This document shows, one piece after another, positions 26,354-36,197 of a DNA stretch of 64,000 nt (position 1 is the stretch's first letter; the number at the start of each line of letters is the position of its first letter). Source of the DNA: Bacteroidales bacterium (lineage in GTDB: Bacteria; Bacteroidota; Bacteroidia; Bacteroidales; Bacteroidaceae); assembly GCA_015060905.1 (NCBI GenBank), contig SUXQ01000015.1, positions 1-64,000 on the forward strand. Reading direction: 5' to 3'. The notes below the pieces were generated by a model that saw only the letters and a list, made by a program, of their open reading frames with translations, searched no databases and was not told where the DNA came from. The position numbers and the translations under genes were made by a program.

Positions 26354-29300
26354 TTAGAATATAACTTTGCAAGTATATTTTTTATCGCCATCGGCGAAAC
26401 GAAGAACATAAATTCCGTCCGCGAGTGATGATAGAGCGACTTTTTCATTACCTGCAACCACGCTTTTTACTACGCCTCCGGCAGTATTGATTACGTCGAG
26501 ACGTGTATTCTCGCCAAAGCCGCCACCAACGATGGCAACCGTTTTATTTGCTTTATCAACAGCTACGGTAGGGGTACCATCGGCTGCAACGCCTGTAACA
26601 GAGGTTGTAAGTCCGCCTTGTGACAGCAAATAAATACCAACGTCAATAAACTGACCACCGTATGTCTGATGACAATGTACGGCGATTGTATTGTCAGCAT
26701 CATAAACAAGAGCGTCTTTTACCTCTTTTGTAAATTCAACAAACGAATAGTTATTGTCGTGACCTGTATAAGATGCCATCAATTTATCATTTATATAAAT
26801 CTCGCAATCCTCGTCGTGTGTCATCAACATTACAAGGCTGTCGGCCATCTGACGTGTCATTCCATCGAGGCGGAAGGTCTTACGAATCCAAATGTCGCTG
26901 GTGTTCCATGTTGTACCGATTACCGCATTGGGAGTACCCGATGTTCCGAATCCCGACTTTCTCTCTTTCCAAGAACTATCGTCAAAGGCTGCTTTGTACC
27001 AATCGTCGGCAGGCTTTGTGGTAGTCATCTTCCATTTTTCGCCACCCTCCAACGCTGTTGCGATGATAGTATCTTTCTTCAGAAGAGATTTTGTCACACG
27101 ATTATTTATCTTGGCCATTTTATCAACATCTACCTTAACAATGGCTCTGTCGTATGTGATAAGACCGTTAATCTCAATCTCTACGTCAGTTGTCTGTGTG
27201 TAGACAGCACCGCCAAGGCCGAAGCAATCGCGGAATTTAACAAGGTCATACACATACTGCTCGTAAGTGTCCATAAGCTCTTTTCGGCTGTTCATGGTTG
27301 CATAGCCCCAATCGCCTGCGCCCCAAATGTGGCCTTCCTCTTTATATTTAAGACCACCATACTCGCCACAAACATTTGCAATACTCTTATTAGGACAGCT
27401 GACAAAAGCGGGATTAGGATAGTGGTGAACATCCCAAACGTCGCCTATATATGTAGAGTGAGTACCATATTGGCTGTCGAGGTTCACAAGGCGTGAAGCA
27501 TCAAGTCCTCTTACATGTTTCACAAGTTCATCAACATTGTGACGTCCCTGACTCTCGTTAAATATAATCCACATTATAATAGAGGGTGCGTTGTAAAGGT
27601 TCTCTATCATCGCTGTCAATTCCTTCTTGAACTGAGGTTCGTCGATGCCCACTCCACCGTAAGAGGCACCCGAGGGCATATCCTGCCATACGAGCATACC
27701 CAATCTGTCGCAATGGTAGTACCAACGACGAGGCTCAATCTTAATGTGCTTACGAATCATATTAAAGCCCATCTGCTTGGTTACCTGAATATCGTAGAGC
27801 ATTGCAGCATCGGTGGGAGCGGTGTAAATACCATCGGGCCAGAAACCTTGATCGAGGGGACCTATGTGGAAGAGAGGCTCGTTGTTGAGGAACATTCTTG
27901 TGTAACCACCATCCTTGCCAAGAGAGATTTTTCTCATTCCGAAGTATCCTTCAACAGCGTCCACTGTCTCGCCACCATCGACAAGCGCAATCTCAAGATT
28001 GTAAAGGAAAGGCGAATCGGGCGACCACAATTTTGCATCGGGAACAGATATTGTCACCTTCTCATTGGCATTTGCCTCGGCTGTAGCAACAACATTGTCA
28101 CCATCTTTTACTTTTATAACAGCCTTACCTGCCTGACCACCGGCAGTAATCACATTAACTGCTACAGTGGAATTGTCAATATTGGGAACGACTGTATATT
28201 TCTCTATGTAATTATTCTTTACAGGCTCCATCCATACACTCTGCCAGATACCCGATGTACTTGTGTACATAATACCTCCGGGGCTGAGTGTCTGCTTTCC
28301 ACGAGGCTGACCGCCCAAATCTGTGGGGTCGTAAACTTTAACAACAAGCTCTTGCTCCTCGCCATCTGTAAGATATTTTGTAACATCGAACGCAAAAGGT
28401 TCGTAACCACCCTTATGAGAGCCTACGCTCTGACCGTTCACAAATACCTCGCACTCCCAATCAACTGCTTCAAAGTGCAAAAGCAGGTTGCGCTCTTTCC
28501 ACTCTTTGGGAACGGTGAATGTGCGTCTGTATGCAAAGCGGCTGTAATGTTTCATTATACCCGAAATGGGCGACTCAATGGGGAAAGGAACAAGAATCTC
28601 CATGCTATATGAATTTTCGGGCATTCCCTCTTTTTCGGCAAACATAGGCTGAAGTTCCCATACACCGTTAAGGCTCTGCCACTCTTTACGCACCATCTGA
28701 GGACGAGGATATTCGCCCCATACGTTATTTACGTCAATATCTTTTGCAAATATACTTTCAAGAGAGCCTTTCTTCATTTCCCATTTTATGGGAGTATATT
28801 TACCGTCCATGTAACATGTAAGCGAAGCATCTACAATTTTCTGTGAAGATTTGCGGTAACAGTGAACAGCAATAGTAAGTTCTCCGTTAAGAGCAATTGC
28901 CTCAGCAACCTCGTCGGTAATTGTAGCTGTCTCTTTTTTAACACCTGTACCTGCCACAGAAAGCACTTGAATACCGTTAAAGTATACCTGACCTTCGCCG
29001 TCACAAATAAAGTAAAAATCAAGATTTTTTATATCAGCCTTTGAAAAGTCTTTTAAGTCAACTTTCTTTCTTAACCATATATCGTTTGTTGCCCATGTGG
29101 TATTAACGCCGTATGCACTTCTGTTCTTTCCGAAGCTCGAAAGTCCCTCGCCCCATGCTGCATCGTCGAATGTGGGATTCATCCACTCTTCCGAAGCGGG
29201 CGCATCGGTAACATATTTCCAAGTGGTAGGCTCAACATCGGCTGTGCTGAAGAATGTTACCATAGTGCCGATAGAGTATTTATATACACCAACGTCAATG

Positions 29301-29848
29301 CCACCGGCACCGCCACCATTGTAACAATGCACTGCAAGGATGTTCTTTTCGCCAACAACGATGCTTGCCTTTGCTTCATCGGAAATTGACACATAATAGT
29401 AATCTTTATATCCGTCAAGGTCTGAGGCCAATATTCCGTTTATGTAAATTTCACAATCCTCGTCGTGCGATACATAAAGAACAAGACTGTCTATCTGTTG
29501 TTGCGTGCATCCTTCCAAAGTAAACTCTTTACGCAACCAAATATCTGTTGTTGTCCATGATGTATTATCCTCGCTTCGAGTACCAAACGCGCCATAGCCG
29601 GACTTCCACGATGAATCGTCAAACTCTTTGGCGTTCCATCCACTACCTGGATTGGCTTTTATATACTTCCACTGCTCTTTTCCATCTTTTGATGTGGGAA
29701 TTACGGGGTTTATGGTCAGCCCGGTATTTTCCATCTTGTAACTTTTTCCGTCGCGCTGAGCTGAATTTCCGCCCGAACAGGAGATTGAACTTGCCATGCA
29801 TACAACTGTAAGCAACAGTGCTGCACATGAAACGATAAACTTTTTCAT
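26354..29848 (-). CDS. GH2 family beta-glycosidase with three repeated accessory domains
   Basis: 1,164 residues with a signal peptide. GH2 parts run from about 375 to 930: sugar-binding LNGVWELQPMF, the jelly roll with FVNGQSVGSHKGGYEPFAFD, then the TIM barrel with acid/base Glu in MWIIFNESQG and nucleophile Glu in VCGEYGGLKY. One beta-sandwich domain type occurs three times: about 57-195, 205-350 and 945-1085, each with FDDSSW or FDDAAW, DIWLRK or DIWIRK, and an INGI/IND-type ligand loop. The last 80 residues resemble a type IX secretion sorting tail. The substrate (galactose, glucuronide or mannose) is not fixed. The nitroreductase gene lies 14 bases upstream. Confidence 0.88.
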   Translation of the reverse strand: MKKFIVSCAALLLTVVCMASSISCSGGNSAQRDGKSYKMENTGLTINPVIPTSKDGKEQWKYIKANPGSGWNAKEFDDSSWKSGYGAFGTRSEDNTSWTTTDIWLRKEFTLEGCTQQQIDSLVLYVSHDEDCEIYINGILASDLDGYKDYYYVSISDEAKASIVVGEKNILAVHCYNGGGAGGIDVGVYKYSIGTMVTFFSTADVEPTTWKYVTDAPASEEWMNPTFDDAAWGEGLSSFGKNRSAYGVNTTWATNDIWLRKKVDLKDFSKADIKNLDFYFICDGEGQVYFNGIQVLSVAGTGVKKETATITDEVAEAIALNGELTIAVHCYRKSSQKIVDASLTCYMDGKYTPIKWEMKKGSLESIFAKDIDVNNVWGEYPRPQMVRKEWQSLNGVWELQPMFAEKEGMPENSYSMEILVPFPIESPISGIMKHYSRFAYRRTFTVPKEWKERNLLLHFEAVDWECEVFVNGQSVGSHKGGYEPFAFDVTKYLTDGEEQELVVKVYDPTDLGGQPRGKQTLSPGGIMYTSTSGIWQSVWMEPVKNNYIEKYTVVPNIDNSTVAVNVITAGGQAGKAVIKVKDGDNVVATAEANANEKVTISVPDAKLWSPDSPFLYNLEIALVDGGETVDAVEGYFGMRKISLGKDGGYTRMFLNNEPLFHIGPLDQGFWPDGIYTAPTDAAMLYDIQVTKQMGFNMIRKHIKIEPRRWYYHCDRLGMLVWQDMPSGASYGGVGIDEPQFKKELTAMIENLYNAPSIIMWIIFNESQGRHNVDELVKHVRGLDASRLVNLDSQYGTHSTYIGDVWDVHHYPNPAFVSCPNKSIANVCGEYGGLKYKEEGHIWGAGDWGYATMNSRKELMDTYEQYVYDLVKFRDCFGLGGAVYTQTTDVEIEINGLITYDRAIVKVDVDKMAKINNRVTKSLLKKDTIIATALEGGEKWKMTTTKPADDWYKAAFDDSSWKERKSGFGTSGTPNAVIGTTWNTSDIWIRKTFRLDGMTRQMADSLVMLMTHDEDCEIYINDKLMASYTGHDNNYSFVEFTKEVKDALVYDADNTIAVHCHQTYGGQFIDVGIYLLSQGGLTTSVTGVAADGTPTVAVDKANKTVAIVGGGFGENTRLDVINTAGGVVKSVVAGNEKVALSSLADGIYVLRFADGDKKYTCKVIF

Positions 29849-29862
29849 ATAATCAATATTTA

Positions 29863-30405
29863 TTATTTATATTTTTCGAAAGATATTACTTTATCCCACT
29901 CTTTTCTCACTTTCTTGCGTTTCTCTTTTGTTGCGTAGCCTAATGTTACGATGAGCATCAGTCGCTTGTTTTTTGGTATTCCCACAAGCTCTTTTATCTT
30001 TTTTTCGTCGAACCATCCGAGGATACACGAGCCTATTCCCTCGGCCTCGGCTGCCAACGTCATATAGGCCGATGCTATTCCCAGGTCCATCATGGGAAAA
30101 TCCTTGTCTTTTATTCCGCAACCGAGTTTCGAGGTTATATTGGTCGATTCGTGGGTTATAAGCACAAGTGCCGATGCGTCTTTTGCAAATTTGTTCATGC
30201 CTAAGCCGGCCGTCGCTGCCGCAACTTTTGCAAGCAACCCCTCTTCGGTGACAACTGTAAAGTGCCACGGCTGACCGTTGCAGGCCGAGGGTGCCATGCG
30301 CGAGGCTTCGAGGATGCGTTCGAGTTTCTCGCGCTCTATCTTGCGACCCGGCTCGTATGCGCGGTCGCTCTGACGCGCCATTACTAATTTTAGAAAATCG
30401 CTCAT
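29863..30405 (-). CDS. Nitroreductase family flavoprotein
   Basis: 180 residues. The FMN-binding family marks are ARQSDRAYEPGRKIEREKL at the N terminus, APSACNGQPWHFTVV, and GIASAYMTLAAEAEGIGSCILG. Enzymes of this fold are FMN dimers that reduce nitroaromatics, quinones or flavins with NAD(P)H; the natural substrate is unknown. It starts three bases after riboflavin synthase, so an FMN-using enzyme is co-transcribed with a flavin-making one. Confidence 0.9.
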   Translation of the reverse strand: MSDFLKLVMARQSDRAYEPGRKIEREKLERILEASRMAPSACNGQPWHFTVVTEEGLLAKVAAATAGLGMNKFAKDASALVLITHESTNITSKLGCGIKDKDFPMMDLGIASAYMTLAAEAEGIGSCILGWFDEKKIKELVGIPKNKRLMLIVTLGYATKEKRKKVRKEWDKVISFEKYK

Positions 30406-30408
30406 ATA

Positions 30409-31008
30409 TTATTGTTTAAGCATGCGGGCAATATATTTGCCTATTATGTCAAACTCGATGTTTACTACCGAGCCAACCTCGAGGGTGTGGAAATTAGTAT
30501 GTTCGTATGTATAGGGGATAATTGCAACGGTAAATGTGTCGTCTGTGGGGCTGCACACTGTCAGGCTGACACCGTTCACGCAGACAGAGCCTTTGTCTAC
30601 TGTCATATATCCTTTGGCTGCCATTGCCTCGTCTTTTTTGTAGCGGAAGGTGTAGTACCAACTGCCGTCTGCGTCGCGCACTTCGATGCACTCGGCTGTT
30701 TCGTCCACGTGTCCCTGAACAATGTGTCCGTCGAGACGACCGTTCATCATCATGCTGCGCTCTACATTTACCTTGTCGCCAACCTTCAGCAGGCCCAAAT
30801 TGGAGCGTTCGAGTGTCTCTTTCATGGCTGTCACCGTATAAGTTTTTTCTGTCAGCTTGACTACCGTAAGACATACGCCGTTGTGCGAAATACTTTGGTC
30901 TATTTTAAGTTCGCCGACAAAAGAGCATGTTAGCGTAAGATGCAAATTCTCTTGCTCTTTTACAAGTTCGGTAACTGTTGCAAACTCTTCTACTATTCCT
31001 GAAAACAT
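30409..31008 (-). CDS. ribE: Riboflavin synthase, alpha subunit
   Basis: 199 residues made of two similar lumazine-binding barrels: MFSGIVEEFATVTEL with SISHNGVCLTVVKL, and GHIVQGHVDETAECIEV with SVCVNGVSLTVCSP. It dismutates two 6,7-dimethyl-8-ribityllumazines into riboflavin. The RSMMMNGRLDGHIVQGHVD linker is typical. No FMN riboswitch is visible upstream. It heads a minus-strand group with the nitroreductase and the GH2 gene. Confidence 0.95.
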   Translation of the reverse strand: MFSGIVEEFATVTELVKEQENLHLTLTCSFVGELKIDQSISHNGVCLTVVKLTEKTYTVTAMKETLERSNLGLLKVGDKVNVERSMMMNGRLDGHIVQGHVDETAECIEVRDADGSWYYTFRYKKDEAMAAKGYMTVDKGSVCVNGVSLTVCSPTDDTFTVAIIPYTYEHTNFHTLEVGSVVNIEFDIIGKYIARMLKQ

Positions 31009-31045
31009 TTTTATCCTAATTTATATTTATTCGCGAAGATAGTCA

Positions 31046-31061
31046 TTTATTTGCAAATAAA
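31046..31061. promoter_or_regulatory. 16-bp palindrome upstream of ribE
   Basis: TTTATTTG-CAAATAAA, a perfect palindrome 38 bases before the ribE start, overlapping where the -33 TTTG would fall for a degenerate -7 box TATCTTCG (31034-31041). It may bind a dimeric regulator, or simply be A/T-rich chance. Confidence 0.35.
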
Positions 31062-31103
31062 AAAGAGACCGGCAATTTTCATTGACAATCTCTTGATTTT
31101 TAT

Positions 31104-31805
31104 CTAATTTTCGAGGTAATATACTACTGTCGTCACTACCCTAACGTGCTTTATGTAAGGGGTGTTTGCATCGCTGTCGGTTATTGTAAATGTGCCTTGA
31201 TTTGCGTTGCGTATTTTCCCGAGGCGACTATCGGAGTCTTTCGCAAATTTTTCGGCTGTGTTGCGGGCGTTTTTTGTTGCTTCCTCTATCATTGATGGCT
31301 TAATATCATTCAGTGCCGTAAATTCGTAAGAAACGCGATATTGATATTCATCGCCAACAATGGCAATACCCTGTTTCATTAGTTCTGCCTGTTGTTGCAT
31401 CATTGCTCGCACTGCATCAACTTGTTTAGAGGTAACGGTAATTACGCTTGTAGCCTTGTAACGATAGATGCTTCTATCGTCGTTGTAACGATCGGCCTGT
31501 TTGTCATATACCGACGGGGGCGACACACTTATTTCGGATTCGGTTATTCCGTTTGCTTTTAAGAAATTTACTATAATTGCATTCTTACGGGTTATTGTTT
31601 CGTACATTTCGGCCGGGTCGTTGCCTGCCTCTTTATAGACAAGCGGCCACACGACAAGGTCGGCCGGAACATCTGTTTCGGCTAATCCTTTAACGCTTAC
31701 CACACGCTCTTTTTCTATAAAATCGTCTATCGCGCTTTTTACAATAAAGCCGAAAAGCACAATGCCCACTGATATAATAAATGCTTCTGTTCTGAAATTT
31801 TTCAT
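31104..31805 (-). CDS. SIMPL (DUF541) domain protein, membrane-anchored
   Basis: 233 residues. A signal-anchor (IISVGIVLFGFIVKSAI) precedes the SIMPL domain: VSVKGLAETDVPADLVVWPL, the periplasmic YKATSVITVTSKQVDAV block and the end TYIKHVRVVTTVVYYLEN. Family members form periplasmic rings and are linked to stress tolerance, with no agreed activity. It is separated by 74 bases from the next lipoprotein gene on the same strand. Confidence 0.85.
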   Translation of the reverse strand: MKNFRTEAFIISVGIVLFGFIVKSAIDDFIEKERVVSVKGLAETDVPADLVVWPLVYKEAGNDPAEMYETITRKNAIIVNFLKANGITESEISVSPPSVYDKQADRYNDDRSIYRYKATSVITVTSKQVDAVRAMMQQQAELMKQGIAIVGDEYQYRVSYEFTALNDIKPSMIEEATKNARNTAEKFAKDSDSRLGKIRNANQGTFTITDSDANTPYIKHVRVVTTVVYYLEN

Positions 31806-31879
31806 TTTTCATTATTTTTCTGCAATATTCATTAATAACATCTTAAAAAGCAAATTTTTGAAATTAATTTTTGTTATAA

Positions 31880-32521
31880 TTACAAACATTGTACAGGAGA
31901 AAAGGTCCTTTTCGACAATATGTAACAGACGCAGACTATAGAAAATGGCACACTTTCGTCACTTTTATAGAGTATTTTTTCGCAAAGGTTACGCCCTGTA
32001 CTAAACGTTGTTACATCCATTGAGCGCAAAGGCAGACGCTGCATAGCCTTTACAATGCCGCTGCCGCTACCATTGTCGAAGCAATAGGAGTAATTGACCT
32101 CCAATATTATATTTTCAATTTCGACAGTTGCCGGCGCTACCACCCGCAGACGCCAACAGGGTGGATGTTCGGCAAAAAAGCCTTGCTTGTCGGAGTACAT
32201 TGCCACCGAGGCATCTATAATTCCATCCGGGTAAAATGGTGAAAAGCTGTTCGTCAAAGAGCCGAATGGGGGCAACAGCAGCGAACAGATATATTCTTCG
32301 GCTGTTCCGAGGATGCGAAAAGGGCCTATCATAATGCGTTTCTTTACATCCGAGCGAGCATCGCAAAAAGAAAATTCCAGCACCCGACAGTTTATCTGCT
32401 GCGACGAAACGACTGCCTTGCGATTCCGCACAGCACAGCCCGACGCCTCGCCCGCATCGGGCGAGACACATGCGGCAAGAAACAAAATCGACGGCAATAA
32501 AAATACAAAAATTCGCATCAT
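31880..32521 (-). CDS. Lipoprotein of unknown function
   Basis: 213 residues. The lipobox FLAAC gives Cys18. The mature part is Cys-rich for its size (ACV, GCAV, NCRV, FCDARS, ICSLLL, PPCWRL, YCFDN, LCEKI, VCVCYI), which is rare in Bacteroidota lipoproteins. A beta-rich pattern (VVSSQQINCRVLEFSF, ATVEIENIILEVNYSY) may form a compact domain. I do not recognise the family. It lies between the SIMPL and queA genes, facing the same way. Confidence 0.7.
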   Translation of the reverse strand: MMRIFVFLLPSILFLAACVSPDAGEASGCAVRNRKAVVSSQQINCRVLEFSFCDARSDVKKRIMIGPFRILGTAEEYICSLLLPPFGSLTNSFSPFYPDGIIDASVAMYSDKQGFFAEHPPCWRLRVVAPATVEIENIILEVNYSYCFDNGSGSGIVKAMQRLPLRSMDVTTFSTGRNLCEKILYKSDESVPFSIVCVCYILSKRTFSPVQCL

Positions 32522-32607
32522 AAACTGTTACAGATAAACACATAACAGTAAACAATGCGAATTATAAAAATGTTCTATAAAATTTTAAAAAATCGGAAAA
32601 TCATCCA

Positions 32608-33825
32608 TCAAGGAATCAGCAACGAACTGTCGCCGTAGCTGAGGAAACGAAAATCGTTGGCAAGAGCATAGTCGTAGATTTTCTTCCAATCGCCGCTGAC
32701 AAAAGCCGACACCAACAGCAGCAAAGTACTCTTCGGCTGATGGAAATTTGTCACAATAGCCTTTACTATGCGATATTTGTAGCCGGGAGCAATCATTATT
32801 CTTGTGTGAGCATGAATCTTTTCGAGGCCGCGAGCCTGCATATAATCATTCAATGCCCGCAGAGCATCCACCGCCGGCAGAGTATGCTCTTTTTCGTATG
32901 CCGTCCACTGATTCACCGACAGACTGTCAGGCTCTATGGAGCTATCCGCCGCAACCGCCGCGCCAATATAGTAAAGGCTCTCGATGGTGCGTACAGAGGT
33001 TGTCCCCACCGCAACAACCGAAGCATCGCCGGCAATCATGCGGGCAATAAGTTCGCGCGATACTTCTATATACTCCTCGTGCATTTCGTGGTCGGCGATA
33101 AGTTCGCTCTTCACAGGCTTGAAAGTACCCGCGCCCACATGCAGCGTAACCTCCCTGCAATCGACTCCGCGAGTGCGCATCGCATCGAACACCGCCGGAG
33201 TAAAATGCAACCCTGCAGTAGGGGCAGCCACAGAGCCTTTAATCTTGGAGTATACAGTCTGATAGGTATTTAGGTCGCTCTCTTCGGTTTTTCTGTTAAG
33301 ATAGGGAGGAATGGGAAGCTCGCCCACACTCTCGAGAAGTTCGGCAAAAGTAACGCCACCGTCCCACGAAAAACGCACCGAATTTACCGAGCCGGGGGCA
33401 CTCACGCGCTCAACAGAGAGGGTAACCTCGCGCCCGCCGACAACAACACTCTGCGACAGAAGGCCACCCTTCCAGCGGTTGGAATTTCCAACGAGACACT
33501 GCCACACACAGCACTCAGTCTGCTGAAAGACAAGCGCATAGTCGCTCGGCTGCTCGGGCTCTAAGCAGAATACCTCTATCTGTGCGCCCGAGGGCTTACG
33601 GAAACGCAACCTTGCCTGTATAACCTTTGTATTATTAAAAACCATCAGACTACCTGCGGGAATATACTCGGGCAGATTGCGAAAAACATCCTCGCCGACT
33701 ACGCCCTTGTTGTAAATGAGCAATTTAGAACTATCGCGCTCTTTCAACGGATATTTTGCTATACGCTCGTCGGGAAGCGGATAATCATACTCCGCAATTT
33801 CTATATTTTTTACACTTTCAATCAT
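32608..33825 (-). CDS. queA: S-adenosylmethionine:tRNA ribosyltransferase-isomerase family
   Basis: 405 residues from the ATG at 33825. It carries the QueA marks YPLPDERIAKYPLKERDSSKLL, FNNTKVIQARL, VAAPTAGLHFT, HVGAGTFKPV and TNFHQPKSTLLLLVSAF. QueA moves the ribosyl part of SAM onto preQ1-modified tRNA to build epoxyqueuosine. It is about 50 residues longer than usual QueA (about 350); I believe some Bacteroidota carry this longer form beside a standard one, so this may be the paralogue. A -7 box at 33844 rules out the upstream ATG at 33846. Confidence 0.85.
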   Translation of the reverse strand: MIESVKNIEIAEYDYPLPDERIAKYPLKERDSSKLLIYNKGVVGEDVFRNLPEYIPAGSLMVFNNTKVIQARLRFRKPSGAQIEVFCLEPEQPSDYALVFQQTECCVWQCLVGNSNRWKGGLLSQSVVVGGREVTLSVERVSAPGSVNSVRFSWDGGVTFAELLESVGELPIPPYLNRKTEESDLNTYQTVYSKIKGSVAAPTAGLHFTPAVFDAMRTRGVDCREVTLHVGAGTFKPVKSELIADHEMHEEYIEVSRELIARMIAGDASVVAVGTTSVRTIESLYYIGAAVAADSSIEPDSLSVNQWTAYEKEHTLPAVDALRALNDYMQARGLEKIHAHTRIMIAPGYKYRIVKAIVTNFHQPKSTLLLLVSAFVSGDWKKIYDYALANDFRFLSYGDSSLLIP

Positions 33826-33843
33826 TTTCCACAAATTTGACGC

Positions 33844-33851
33844 CAAAATTA
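33844..33851 (-). promoter_or_regulatory. -7 box TAATTTTG of the queA-family gene
   Basis: CAAAATTA on the plus strand, 18 bases upstream of ATG 33825. It decides the start. Confidence 0.45.
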
Positions 33852-33960
33852 TTAAATTTACAGGTAATAAGCATCATCGGAGGGAGAAAAAATATTTTTG
33901 GGGCGGGAATGGTTGGGAAAAGAAACGAAAATAGACATTAAAGCACAAACAACAAAGAAG

Positions 33961-33994
33961 AGGGCACCGAGTGCTTCACAGCAATCAGTGCCCT
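33961..33994 (-). terminator. Terminator of the groESL operon
   Basis: GAGGGCAC...GTGCCCTC stem (33962-33967 with 33988-33993 at its core), followed on the minus strand by TCTTCTTTGTTGTTTG. A second, weaker hairpin CAGGCCG/CGGCCTG (34003-34009 with 34029-34035) precedes it. Confidence 0.7.
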
Positions 33995-34072
33995 CGAACC
34001 GACAGGCCGCCTAAGGGTTGGGGAATTACGGCCTGCGGATTTTATCTATTTATATAAATTTGCGTGACAAAA

Positions 34073-35722
<1,650 letters not shown>

Positions 35723-35729
35723 TTATATA

Positions 35730-36002
35730 TTATCCAAGAATTGCCAATACGTCACTTTGACGCATAATCAAATATTTAACACCATCAAGGTCGAGCTCTG
35801 TACCTGCATATTTGCCATAAAGAACAGTGTCGCCCACTTTTATAACCATTTCTTCGTCTTTTGTGCCGTTACCTATTGCAACAACCTCGCCCTGAAGGGG
35901 TTTTTCTTTTGCTGTGTCGGGGATAATGATACCGCTGACGGTCTTTTCCTCTGCTGCCTGAGGCAGGATAAGAACTCTGTCTGCTAAAGGTTTGATATTC
36001 AT
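35730..36002 (-). CDS. groES: Co-chaperonin GroES
   Basis: 90 residues: [20 protein letters not shown], the mobile loop region [20 protein letters not shown] and [18 protein letters not shown]. It caps the GroEL ring. It is the first gene of the groESL unit. Its upstream region has TTTTGGCACGCTTTTGG (36100-36116, minus), similar to but not a full match for a sigma-54 site. Confidence 0.97.
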   Translation of the reverse strand: MNIKPLADRVLILPQAAEEKTVSGIIIPDTAKEKPLQGEVVAIGNGTKDEEMVIKVGDTVLYGKYAGTELDLDGVKYLIMRQSDVLAILG

Positions 36003-36197
36003 AATTTTAAAAAATTTAAATTTATTATTTTACTTTTTTTTCTGAATTATTTTTATGCGTGACGCTTTTTTGCAGCCATGCACATTAATTATTATAACCA
36101 AAAGCGTGCCAAAATGTTTTTTTTATTTCCTCGGACTTAAAATAGGACAAAATTTCAAACCCGTATGACATATTGTGACAATTTGGCACATTTGTTT

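Noticed and set aside
33995-34035. tRNA-like GGTTCGA on the minus strand downstream of groEL
   Set aside because: The flanking bases do not give a T-stem, and no acceptor or anticodon arm can be formed. It lies in a terminator region.
36096-36120. Sigma-54 site upstream of groES
   Set aside because: TTGGCACG is present, but the -12 part reads TTGG or GT instead of TTGC at the right distance, so the match is incomplete.
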